This document shows, in pieces, positions 56,901 through 64,000 of a DNA stretch of 64,000 nucleotides (the first letter of the stretch is position 1; each line of letters opens with the position of its first letter). Below the pieces are notes generated by a model that had not been told where the DNA came from, did no database searches, and worked only from the letters and a program-made list of their open reading frames with translations. Both the position numbers and the translations under genes were made by a program. The stretch covers positions 1 to 64,000 of the forward strand of contig BDSL01000122.1 of the NCBI GenBank assembly GCA_003116995.1, given 5' to 3'. This DNA comes from Yamagishiella unicocca (Eukaryota > Chlorophyta > Chlorophyceae > Chlamydomonadales > Volvocaceae).

Positions 56901-59900
56901 GCCGCGTCTCCACCGTCGTACATCACGTGGCTGACGTGCGGCTCCAGTAACAGGATCTGCCGTACGAGCGGCGGCCAGGCGCGCAGGAGCCCCGGCTCTG
57001 CGAGTACGTAGCGCATCAGGGCGGCGGCGAACGTCTGGACGCCGGCGCCCTCCCGCAGGCAGCGACCCATGGGTCCGGCGTCCTCCAGATCCACGCCTGG
57101 GCTGGGTCCTGGGGGCCCCCCGCCGCCGCCGGCGCCCCCGCTGCCCTCGGCCGCCGGCCCGGACCCGCTCCCAGGGCCGGGGGAATCGCTGTGCTGTGTG
57201 CCGCCGGTGGGAGGCCCTGCGAGCCACAATCGGCGAGATGCGAATGTGGACCCGCCGCGTCCCGGACCAGGGCGGGCGAGTGACGCAGCGGCCGGGGGCC
57301 CCCCGGCGGCTGTGGATGTCGTACCAATGGCGCTGCCCTTTCCGCCGCCTTGCTGCTGCTGCTGCTTGCTGTTTCCGTCGTTGGGTAGCGGCGTGGGCGA
57401 GTGGCGCGAGGGAGGCGCAGCGCCGCCGCCGGCGAGCTTGATGTGCAGGGAGACGCGTACGACACTCATGGCGGAGCCGGCGACCCGCGCCGCCGCCGCC
57501 GGCGAACTGACTTCCTCCATCAGCCCGGCGGCGGAATGGAGCTGCTGCCACAGGCGCCGCCAGGCGCCCACTGCGGCCGCCGGGTCCTCACCCTGCGCTG
57601 CGCCGCCCGCGGCCCCTGCAGCGGCGGCGCCGCCGCCGCCCGCCGCCGCGGCGGCGGCGCCGCCCGCCGCCCTGGTGCGCGCCGCCATGGACGCCACCAG
57701 CGCGTGATCCAAGGCCGCCGCCACGACGTCCGCGCCGTCAGGATCGTCCGAAACGCCGGCCGCCGCGGCGACGGCCGCCGCCGCCGCGGCCGCGGCGGCC
57801 GCGTCGCGAGCGGCGCGCCTGGCGCTGGTCCGCACGGGCGCCGCGTCGGCTGCCGCCGCCCGAGCGCCGGCCTGTCCGGGGCCCTGCCGCTGTTGTCCCC
57901 GCGGCGCTTGTGCCCCCCCTGAACGGCCGTGCCCCTCGCTCACGTTCCCATTCGCGGTGGCTCCGCCGCCGCCGCTGCCGCCGCCGCCAGCAGCGTCCAC
58001 TTCCATGGGCTCAGCGCTGCTGCCCACTGCGCCGGCGGGCTGGTCCAATGGCGGCCTGGCGAGCGGCGAAATGGTGCCTCCAGCCCTACCCAAGGAACTG
58101 AGGCCGGCATACACGTCGCCACGCGGCTCTCCCCCCGCTTCAGCAGCTCGCCCTGGCGCTGTGCCGCCACCCCGTTCTTGCTGCTGGCGTGGCTGCGCCG
58201 CCGCCGCCGCTTGCAACTGCTCGTCAGCACCCACCATCGCGGCGGCATCACCTGGCGGCGGCAGCGGCGGCGCCAGGCGCAGTACGGCGCCGAAGAGGCC
58301 CGCCGCACGACTGCTCGCGTCAGGACAGGGAGCTCCGCCGCCACCGTCGCCGCCGCCGCCGCCAGGCGGATCTGGGCTCGGCGGCAGGCCTTGCAACAGG
58401 CGATTGAGGCTGGTAAGCACCGCCATCATGTCGTACACCAGGTGCTGGTGTGGGACGTCGGCGTCAGCCGCACTGCGGTCCGCCGCCGCCGCCGCCATAC
58501 GCCCAGCACCGCTTGAAGGGCCGGCCTGCGACGGCGGCTGCAGTTGTCGTACCAATGGCACCCGCAGCTGGACCTCAGCGCCTTGCTCAGACGCCGCCGC
58601 CGCCGCCGCGCCCTCCTCCGCCGTCAGCGCAAGCCGCCGCCTCTTGGCCGGCAAGCCATCTGGCAGGGAATCCGTCAACGCCGGGCACTCCAGGGGAGGC
58701 AGCCCAGCCGCCGCTGCCGCCGCCGCCGCCGGCGCGGCCTGACCGCCGCCGGGTAAACCGTGCGACGGCGCCTCCCCGCCGCCACCGTACAATCCTACAT
58801 ACCCGTACTGCCCGTACTCCAACCGTTGCCGCTCCATAAACGCCTGCAGTGCCGCCTGCTTTGGGTCCACCAGCTGTAGCAGCCGCACCTGCAGGCCGCC
58901 ACCTGCTCCTCCCCCCTCCTCCCCCGCGGCGGCGGGCTGTAGCCAGGGGTGGCACGCGTCCAACGCCGCCAGCCGGCGGCAGCTGGCCAGCGCACCCGCC
59001 AGGTCATCCGTCCGCAGCTGCAGCTGCAGGAGCTTCTCCACCAGCATCGCATGGCGACCGCCGCAGGCCACCAGCCCCGCCTCCAGCGCGTATCGCGCGA
59101 GCCCCAGCCGCTGGTCCCGGAGCGCCACGTCAGCGAGCCGATGCCACAGTACGGCATCGCCGGTGCGGCTGCCGAGGACGGGAGGCCCCCGGGCGCCCTG
59201 CCAGCGGAAGTGGGTTCGCGGCGGCGGCGCGGCGGTCGCGTAGGGCGGTAGGGTGTGAGTGGGTAAAGCAGTGGCGGTGGCGGTGGCGGTTAAGCGCCAC
59301 GTGGGTCGGGGAGGGAGGCGGTGACGCCTGCTGCAGTGGCGTCTATGGCATTGGTTAGAAGAGCTCAGGGGCATGCGGGCGGTCTGTGGCCATGGCGCCC
59401 GAAAACGTCAGTAGCATCTTGTAGCATCCAAAGAGCATTTAGGGGTCGCACACATAATGGGCTCGGCTGTTTAGCATCCTTTTGTGTTAAGCAATTTTCA
59501 GTTTTGCTTCTTAGCGGTAAATCGACATGTACATGTGCAACCCAGACTGACCTGCATGTCCGCGTGCTGCTGCAGTACTGCGTCGCCGTACAGCTGCAGC
59601 CGCAAGGCAGTGGTGCCGCCTCCGCCGCCGCCCAGATCCTCCAGCGCCGCCAGCGCCGTCGCTCCGTCCTGCTCCTGTCCCCCGCTCCCCCCCGCCGCAC
59701 CAGCCCCTGCTTCCGCCTGCTGCCGCTGCTGCTGCCGCTGCTGCTGCTCCTCTAGCTGGCCCAACTGGTCGGCCAGGTTACGAGTCGACAGGAAGCGCAG
59801 CTCACGGACAGTGCCGCGGTTACCTGCATGCGTACGACACACGCGTACGACGTTTATGGATCAATTCTGAGGAGGGCGAGCGAGCGAGAGGGTGCGAACT

Positions 59901-61058
59901 TCGCGGAAGCGTGACCGGAGTCAGCAGTGCAGGTGGCCAACTAGGAGGCGCAGTTGTGATGGGACGACAGCACGGGACATGCGGAGGTGGCTGGGGCTGC
60001 TCGGGAAAGAACATTTCTTGTGGATACGTAGGGCGGACAGCCCCCATGCCTTACACAGGTACAACAGACACCAGGATGCAGCCCGACCCTCCCGCTCATG
60101 CCGCTCGCTCCACTCACTCGCTGAGCTGTTCGGAGCCAAGATTGGGTGACGAAGCACAGTCTGGGAAGAGGATCAGAACGGGACGAGGAGGGGAAGGCAA
60201 GAGACGACCTTCAGGCGCTAATTACGTAAAAGACAAGCCCCGAAGGGGAGGACATCGGCACAGGAATCAGCGCCATCGAGCGCGGGGTGCGACAGTGACC
60301 CCTAGATATCCCTCATGCATACCCTCCTTCAACACTCCAGCTACCCTGCCCTGCTCCTGCGCCAGCACCAGGACGTCTCCTAATCGGTTTTACTTTTCAG
60401 TGCCGACCCACAGGTTTCCTTTCATGCCCCTGCACCAGAATGACGCCCACATGCGCCGAAGCCCGCTCTTGCGGACGTGCTTTCAGGCACCCAGCCGCCC
60501 TGCTTCGAGCCCTGCCCCCGGCCTACCCCACCTCACCCCACCTGGAGTTCATCCACGGCCTGCCTCGGTCTGCCCTCCGCCGCATTGACCAGCGCAGACT
60601 GGTACAACGCCACCTGCAGCAGCACCAGGAGCAGCAGCAGCACCACCACCAACACCGGCAGCGGCAGTGAGCCAGCAGCAGTGAGCCTATGGCCACTAGC
60701 TCAGCTGCGGGATGCGAATGGCGGCACCTGGGCACAGCACGCCCAGCAGCAGCGCCCCGGGATCCCAACTGTGCGATCTTTTCGCGACGTGTCGCCGCAA
60801 CCACCTCGACACCGCGTTATAACCCGCATTATAACCCGCATGCGCCCGTCACTTTCCCTGACCGCTCAACCCACATCGCAACCAACATCTCGCAACCAGC
60901 CAGCCAGACAGCCAGACAGCCAGACAGACCAGCAGCCCTTCGTAGCCTCCTGGGCCCTTCCCCCCGACTGCACTCACCAGTGCCGCCTCCTGGGCCTCCG
61001 GTGTCTCCTCGGGCTCCTGCCCGGCCACTGCACCGCCCCCCTGGCCAGCCGCCACCGC
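42695..61058 (-). CDS. CABIN1/HIR3-like histone-chaperone subunit (whole gene)
   Basis: One gene of at least 19 exons. Exons in order: 61058-60978, 60613-60542, (one missing), 59823-59552, 59197-56348, 56056-53156, 52784-52596, 52256-51750, 51250-51000, 50572-50461, 50150-49772, 49520-49226, 48898-48628, about 48126-47861, 47435-about 46400, about 46019-45882, 45732-44446, 44177-43137, about 43024-42970, 42826-42695. Phases agree at nearly every junction. The conserved blocks appear in the same order as in plant CABIN1-like proteins, from N-terminal TPRs to the C-terminal helical domain. CABIN1 (yeast Hir3) is the scaffold of the HIRA complex, which deposits H3.3 outside replication. The product would be about 4,000 residues, roughly twice plant length, the excess being Ala/Gly/Gln inserts. 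The start codon was not found. Confidence 0.85.
42830..42895 (-). repeat. Dispersed element before the last CABIN1-like exon
   Basis: Minus strand: CAACGTCTGCTCCAAGCGG, TTTTTGTCTTCTCGCATTCAC, GGGTCTTCCTCGAAACACC, then the CAG acceptor at 42827-42829. Sense, directly abutting the 3' splice site. Confidence 0.88.
44184..44218 (-). repeat. Dispersed element, degraded, before a CABIN1-like exon
   Basis: Minus strand: GCGCGGACACGGGTTTTCC followed by TTAACCCTCCCGCCCC and the CAG acceptor at 44178-44180. Sense orientation. Confidence 0.6.
44446..47435 (-). CDS. CABIN1-like gene: YYLARSEL exon to FSLQYIQ exon
   Basis: From 47435: RYYLARSELWLGRPEEAEVQ, then LRPLFTPSRGRAAFALNVGR; this is the partner of plant 'yMLAqGLy.rg...A...LsfcFkssRs.FtinmW'. 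A Gln-rich and Asp-Pro repeat follows; the 3' end of this exon (46.2-46.4 kb) is uncertain. 46019-45882 holds VVVGHGLEEGEREHVTALRK then CLALYMR, the counterpart of 'lpEs.rKfi.cirKYLlfYl'. 45732-44446 starts VSWERSDLATLQAAVSVLYG and DKMPYIRDLATLSLGLMATG, ending LLRCFSLQYIQ, with long Ala/Glu runs between. Confidence 0.8.
45812..45888 (-). repeat. Duplicated exon end and splice donor
   Basis: Two copies of about 38 bp (GGTGACC, TCTCCCCCTGCCCTCCCTCT and CACCCGCAT on the plus strand). The copy nearest 45888 holds the end of exon ALYMR and its GTGAGAGG donor; the second copy repeats the donor and adjacent bases inside the intron. Confidence 0.85.
46247..46300 (+). repeat. Dispersed element, antisense copy
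   Basis: TTTTTCGGACATCCACGGG then TTTCCCTCGAACCCCGCCC. Shares GGACATCCACGGGTTTCC with the copy at 50234-50290, which defines a subtype. Antisense to the CABIN1-like gene. Confidence 0.8.
46861..46920. repeat. Hexanucleotide GATCC(G/T) repeat
   Basis: Ten copies of GATCCK. On the minus strand it encodes alternating Asp-Pro and Asp-Gln in the CABIN1-like frame; the phase is multiple-of-three, consistent with a translated repeat. Confidence 0.85.
47659..47790. repeat. 12-bp minisatellite, 11 copies
   Basis: AACGAGGGCAAC / GACGAGGGCAAC units, 11 in a row, in an intron of the CABIN1-like gene just downstream of the 47861 donor. Confidence 0.92.
47861..50150 (-). CDS. CABIN1-like gene: second helical region
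   Basis: 50150-49772 begins VRAAVAAVRLDPDPESRCFR. 49520-49226 reads AEWQYEYFQGLVEARRKAPE and, after CLDHLAAAAVLAAEDPQYGG, LVALHGRRLSWLAK; this parallels plant 'w...yy.gkl...lg......ls.y..Ai.lnp.a.dp.yr.HasRlkll'. 48898-48628 starts YCFQRRLALRLHP. 48126-47861 ends DDARQALHFAVRSYKPGKEH then HHYHPAR, matching the plant 'c..al..cv.gdlKHfHkAR' motif. The acceptor and phase of the 48.1-kb exon are not fully resolved. Confidence 0.82.
48211..48400. repeat. 10-bp satellite-like repeat, 19 copies
   Basis: CACATCACAC repeated 19 times without change in an intron of the CABIN1-like gene. This perfection suggests recent expansion. Confidence 0.97.
49672..49735 (+). repeat. Dispersed element, well-preserved antisense copy
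   Basis: GCATCTCAAAGCGTCTGTTC, TAAACGGATTTTTCTCGCATC, CACGGGTCTTCCTCGAAACCC. Close to the family consensus; antisense to the CABIN1-like gene. Confidence 0.88.
50154..50192 (-). repeat. Dispersed element before a CABIN1-like exon
   Basis: Minus strand: CATCCACGGGTCTTCCTCGA, then AACCCCCCTGGGTATGTCTT and the CAG acceptor at 50151-50153. Sense orientation. Confidence 0.88.
50234..50290 (-). repeat. Dispersed element, second copy in the same intron
   Basis: Minus strand: TTCTGTTTTAAACGATTTTT then CGGACATCCACGGGTTTCCC and TCGAACCC. Lies about 80 bp upstream of the copy at 50154. Confidence 0.85.
50461..52784 (-). CDS. CABIN1-like gene: middle exons
   Basis: 52784-52596 carries MEDALLLWRIAGPHAAVLAE and ends at an apparent GC donor (CAG/GCGCGT). 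52256-51750 starts GLTPTLDFLQKTLPPLPESI then LSGSCARRFVEDQRLDSLL, the counterpart of the plant 'GL..L...L..i...f..pP...l.gn.id.fl' block. 51250-51000 has VHRWLYFCLLRARG and then DLALSPLRLQSWGALQGLYT with EAVK, the most diagnostic motif of the family ('d...nPlr.eSWq.l..iYdeeVd'). 50572-50461 gives RLLQEAALHLEPGGGFGARH, in the place of the plant 'rRrsrRcLl..lAlAk' helix. All phases agree. Confidence 0.82.
50915..50990 (-). repeat. Dispersed element, tandem pair
   Basis: Two head-to-tail cores on the minus strand, one preceded by TTTTCTCGCATCCACGGGTC, the other CATCCACGTGTCTTCTTCGA. They lie at the 5' side of the intron, about 10 bp from the donor at 50999. Confidence 0.85.
51254..51405 (-). repeat. 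Dispersed element, longest copy
   Basis: Minus strand order: GCCGAAGGTCGACATACGACC, TCAACCAAGTTCTCCAGCATG, CACCTCGAAACGTCTTTCC, TAAACGGTTTATCTCGCCTCC, ACGGGTCTTCCTCGAACCC, then CTTCCCCTCGCCCCAG. The CAG at 51251-51253 is the acceptor of the VHRWLYF exon. About 150 bp, the best guide to full-length structure. Confidence 0.9.
52442..52516. repeat. 15-bp repeat, five copies
   Basis: GACGTGTACACCGAT five times (the first has CTGAT). Each unit contains the palindrome GTGTACAC; TGACGT is formed at the unit junctions. In an intron of the CABIN1-like gene. Confidence 0.95.
52978..53138. repeat. 23-bp minisatellite, seven exact copies
   Basis: GAGGTGCCCCAGTGCGGCGAGGT seven times (161 bp), starting about 17 bp past the exon donor at 53155. 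It keeps one minus-strand frame open, which makes the preceding exon look longer than it is. Confidence 0.96.
53156..56056 (-). CDS. CABIN1-like gene: 967-codon exon
   Basis: Starts VLQAQESYCRCLEMLPEE, which continues the YYWLRG helix of the previous exon as in the plant family. A centre of poly-Ala and helical pieces follows (LALLCHSLRRVVAVAMEPLA, VRRLQLRLLSYLQTLQ, ALRGLMLDVSLGILACNRL). It ends with AQLLWLLFGVDFPWRDGSWG at an ACG/GTGGGT donor, matching the plant 'fyCLYGfnL' block. An open frame continues past the donor only because a 23-bp intronic minisatellite happens to lack stops. Confidence 0.75.
53900..53960. repeat. (GCC)n/(GGC)n inverted repeat inside an exon
   Basis: About 26 bp of CCG repeat followed directly by about 32 bp of GGC repeat, forming a near-perfect GC-only palindrome. 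In the minus-strand frame it encodes a poly-Ala run followed by a poly-Gly run. Confidence 0.9.
56348..59197 (-). CDS. CABIN1-like gene: 950-codon exon
   Basis: It begins just before DAVLWHRLADVALRDQRLGL and ARYALEAGL, the conserved TPR of the CABIN1 family ('vlW..lg..a......lar.afE.gL'), followed by AMLVEKLLQLQLRTDDLAGA. Next comes a region like the family's linker (VDPKQAALQAFMERQRLEYG). It closes with MSVYYWLRGHLLERENK at a GTGAGG donor. Between these anchors lie hundreds of Ala/Gly/Pro residues with little conservation. Whether the entire 2,850 bp is one exon is uncertain, but the frame stays open throughout. Confidence 0.75.
59552..61058 (-). CDS. CABIN1-like gene: N-terminal TPR exons
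   Basis: Exon 60978-61058 ends EPEETPEAQEAAL at a perfect GTGAGT donor. Exon 60542-60613 reads VALYQSALVNAAEGRPRQAV then DELQ, a TPR-like helix pair like the CABIN1 opening 'ea..lY..aL....g....a...L'. Exon 59552-59823 has VRELRFLSTRNLADQLGQLE, the counterpart of the plant 'LRFLALKNLA' block, and LQLYGDAVLQQHADMQ, matching its 'aL..Y..AV..D' helix. The phase change between the second and third exons (0 to 1) requires one more exon in 59824-60541 that I could not pick out. Upstream of 61058 the frame is closed by TGA, so a short first exon with the ATG must lie further out. Confidence 0.75.
60379..60425 (+). repeat. Second short dispersed repeat (copy B)
   Basis: CCTAATCGGTTTTACTTTTC then AGTGCCGACCCACAGG, like 36930-36990. 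It lies in the intron of the CABIN1-like gene next to the DELQ exon, antisense to it. Confidence 0.6.
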
Positions 61059-62301
61059 CTGCAGCAGTCGCAGCAGCAGCAGTCACGGCCGTAGCAGTAG
61101 CGGCAGCGGTAGCAGCAGAGGCAGCAGTAGCCGCGTTCGGACGCCGTATATTTATGGCCGTGGCCGTGGTCGGTGCATGGCGCAGGTCATAGAAGCAAGA
61201 TCAGCGAGAGGGTGTGGGATTTGGAGTTTGGGAGCAGTGATCGGTGCGTGCGGACGATTGCCCGATGGAGGGTTGGCGCGCGAATTGGGTGCGCAGGTTG
61301 AGGAGTCCGGGGAAGGGGCTGTGCGTGGCTGTGCGATGCGCGTTGGACTTGTCGCGATGGCGGGTTGGTCCACAAGCATCGGATTCGCTGGGAGAGGTTT
61401 GCGGGTGCGTCATTTGTACACCCCATACCCCAAGTGTCCGTCGCCTAATTAAGAGGTACAGGACTCGAGTCAGGAAACCCGCTCCCAGCGCAGCGCAGCT
61501 CTCGGCGCGCCATCCTGAGCGGGCAATCGGCCGCTTATATCCGCGAGGATGTGCCTTGCGCTTAGGACGTCGCTAACGATGGGTACGCACCTGCGCCCTT
61601 GGCTCTGCATTCCGAGCCGCGAACGATGCCAAGCGAACCATCTGGACACTCCTGGGCTCACGGGCGCTCTTGCCGCTGGCTTTCCTTAACTGCACCCATC
61701 TTGTGCCGAGATGCTTGCGATATCAGGGATGACATCGTGTCTGTCCTAATACCATTACCTGTCCATCCTAAATGAGTTGATGAAGGTCTTCGATGCCCTG
61801 CCGTTGCAAATAAATGCGAAGGGCGCCACTGGCTAGGTACAGGCGGCCCAGAAGCTTTAACCTACACGACATGCGTGGTGGACATATAGTTCAAGCGAAG
61901 ATATCATAACGTGTCCTTGGAAGGGAGCGAATGCGGGTAGGCGTACGTACGAGTTTGTTTTGGCGGGATGGCATCAGTCGGCCATTTGGCACCTGCCTTC
62001 GGAATCGCTGCCACTTTGACTCCTTAGCGGACTTCCAGGCATCATAAAATCTATGTTAACGGCCTCTTAGGCCGTGTGTACTGTCGCCGCACCGAAGCCT
62101 TGCAATTGTTCTGGATTTTAGCACACAGATGCCCCAGTTGTGTCGATGCCGCAAAGGATGATCCTCTATTTCATTTAGGTACGACGTTTTCCATATACCG
62201 GACGGACAGCGTTCCTACCCAGGAGGCCAAGTTGGTTGCTAGCGACCAGCCGACAGCCCCCTTGCAGACAGTAACCTAAGAGTGCAACTATTATAAATTT
62301 A
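61059..62301. other. Divergent intergenic region, CABIN1-like / CENH3
   Basis: About 1.24 kb between the outermost CABIN1-like exon seen and the CENH3 start codon. It should hold both promoters and the missing first CABIN1-like exon. A minus-strand TAAATATA lies near 61148. TATAAAT at 62292-62298 is too close to the CENH3 ATG (about 4 bases) to be its ordinary TATA box. The half nearer CENH3 is lower in GC. No other gene was recognised. Confidence 0.55.
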
Positions 62302-64000
62302 ATGGCACGGACCAAGCAAACTAACCCGGTGGGGCCATATCGCTGCGGTCAAAGCTTGACCATGCTTCACTAGCCCATTAACTAGAAGATGAAGTACAGG
62401 CCTGCACCGCCTAACCTGTCAGCTGCACCGATGGAGGTACTTGTTTGCCGCACCGCCTTCAGGGGAAACAAGGGCGCAAATCAGTCGGCGCAGGTGCACA
62501 AGGCACGCCGGCGAAGCGGGGCACTAAAGCTGTGAAATCCACGCCCACGCGCGCTGGCCGGAGTCCAGCCGCTGAGCCTCCAGCCCCCCGACGTGAGCCG
62601 GTGGGGGCAATCCACATTTTGGAGCCGCCAGGGGGCCTATAGGCGCTTCGGGGGGGCGGACAACGCAGCGTGCATCAACCCAGCACCCCTCCCTGAGTCA
62701 GCACAAGAAGCCGGTGCCTGCTGGGGCCCCGGGGTGACCCTGCACGCAGCTGAGGGCTCGCAAGCTGCTGCTGCGGGGACCTTGCGGGGGGCCAGCTCCT
62801 GCTCCTGCTCTCCCACACCCCTTTTTCGCAGTAGCAGCCCACGTTCCGCTCCTGATAGCCCCATCCGGCACCATAGCGCTCCGGTCAGGCGCAGCACGTG
62901 GTAGCCTGTCCCAGCAGCGTCCCCCCGGCACCCGCACCACAACAGAGGGCTGATGGCGGCGCTCCTCCGCCCTGCACCGCACGACGCAGGCAAGCACCGC
63001 TACCGACCGGGCACGTTGGCGCTACGGGAGATCCGCAAGTACCAGAAGTCCACCGACCTGCTCATTCGCAAACTGCCCTTCTCCCGCCTGGTGGGTAGCC
63101 GGCGGGCGTCCAGGTCGCTGGGTGGGTTCAGGGGAAACCCGTGGACCCACCCACAGGCCCAGGCTGCTGGGTGGGTGGTGAAACATAAGGCCCAGGCTGC
63201 TGGATGGGTGGTGCAGGCGCCTGGCTGAGACGGGCCTACCAACGGTGGCCAGCGCAGGGTGTCCGCGCGCCACTCCAGGATAGGGAGCGGGGCAATGAAC
63301 TTGGAACGTGGGAGTAGTGGTGCCTTTTTCGCTGCCCTGTCCACCCACTTTGTGAATGACAGTGCCGCTGGCCCGTCCGCTTGCCTGCGGGTGGCGGTGA
63401 TGTGCTGGTGGTGTGGTGGTGGTGGCAGGTCCGCGAGATCAGCAACCAGATGTTGCGAGAGCCGTTCCGCTGGACGGCCGAGGCGCTGCTGGCGCTGCAG
63501 GAGGTGAGGAGCTGTGGGAGAAGGGGAGGAAGGGTTATTGCTGGCTGCCGGCGCAGGGCGCAGCGGTGGGAGGGAGCTTGGGGTATGCTGGCTGCCGGCG
63601 CAGGGTGCAGCAGCGGGAGGGAGAGCGAGGGGCTTGGCACCTAGCCGCTCTGTCTCGTCGTATGGTACTTTTACATGCGGTGGGGCCTCCTGAGCTGTTG
63701 CCCCTCCCTGTCACTCGACAGCTCGCCACTGTCCCTGTACTTGGGAACCGGTCGGCGTCCTGTCACCCTCCAATCCGACTCGTGCTTCCAACTCCCCACC
63801 CCACCACCACCGCCGAAGGCTATGCACCAGCTACACTTGCCATGTCAAGTAACCGGTCCTTTTTTGTTCTACACTTGCCATGTCGAGTAACCTGCTTCTT
63901 TTCTAAAACCCTGAAACCGCACCATCAGGCCAGTGAGGACATGCTCACGCACTTGTTAGAGGACTGCAATCTATGCGCCATCCACGCCAAGCGGGTCACG
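62302..64000 (+). CDS. Centromeric histone H3 (CENH3/CENP-A), 3' end outside window
   Basis: Exon 1 (62302-about 62328) starts MARTKQT, the canonical H3 tail start. Exon 2 (62463-62600) replaces the rest of the tail with a divergent basic sequence ([20 protein letters not shown]). Exon 3 (about 62990-63090) has [19 protein letters not shown] then [13 protein letters not shown], the alpha-N and alpha-1 helices. Exon 4 (63429-63503) is [20 protein letters not shown] plus LALQE. Exon 5 (63929 to the window end) is [20 protein letters not shown] plus KRVT. CENH3 marks are the Trp in RWTAEAL, loop 1 one residue longer than in canonical H3, and the divergent tail. CENH3 replaces H3 in centromeric nucleosomes and seeds the kinetochore. 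The join of exons 2 and 3 leaves a phase mismatch (exon 2 ends in phase 0, exon 3 wants one extra base), so a small exon or different boundary is missing. Confidence 0.88.
63118..63150 (-). repeat. Dispersed element, short copy in a CENH3 intron
   Basis: Plus strand GGGTTCAGGGGAAACCCGTGG, the complement of a CCACGGGTTTCCCCTGAACCC core. Antisense to CENH3, shortly after the exon 3 donor. Confidence 0.65.

Noticed and set aside
1..64000. tRNA or rRNA genes
   Set aside because: I saw no cloverleaf-like or rRNA-like segments on reading; a covariance-model search would be needed to exclude small RNAs.

Overview
The window reads as nuclear DNA of a volvocine or other chlamydomonadalean green alga. 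The evidence is very GC-rich genes with many short exons, donors such as GTGAGT/GTGCGT with CAG acceptors, TGTAA polyadenylation signals, runs of Ala/Gly/Gln inside conserved proteins, an algal-type 2/2 hemoglobin, a plastid D27-like isomerase and a Rubisco-methyltransferase-like SET protein. The species was not identified.

Layout. 1-12272 is a 142-bp satellite: a ragged, indel-rich part to about 5.9 kb, then a nearly uniform part with local two-unit higher order. 12.3-15.1 kb holds trinucleotide-repeat DNA with a weakly supported Ala/Gly-rich gene and a BTB/POZ gene on the minus strand. 15.1-36 kb is lower in GC and rich in remnants: a Ty3/gypsy RNase H fragment, a 2/2 hemoglobin gene (minus, 19.4-22.4 kb), a divergently placed D27-like gene (plus, 23.2-26.1 kb), a 656-bp foldback palindrome (28.2-28.9 kb) and a decayed kinesin-14 gene (29.2-33.8 kb) containing two further exon-derived inverted duplications.

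36-64 kb is compact and GC-rich. It holds a plastid SET-domain methyltransferase-like gene (plus, 36.0-41.0 kb), a very large CABIN1/HIR3-like histone-chaperone subunit gene (minus, 42.7-61.1 kb, at least 19 exons) and, divergent from it, the start of a centromeric histone H3 (CENH3/CENP-A) gene (plus, from 62.3 kb, cut by the window end). A histone H3 variant and an H3-chaperone subunit therefore share one roughly 1.2-kb intergenic region.

The main undescribed-looking signal is a family of short repeats with core CATCCACGGGTCTTCCTCGA, lying inside introns of at least five unrelated genes. At many sites it lies in sense orientation just before the 3' splice site, which suggests an introner-like or splice-site-associated element. 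A second theme is tandem duplication of splice donors, including eight copies in the SET gene. Exon boundaries were set by hand from reading frame, splice consensus and remembered family patterns; no alignment was run.
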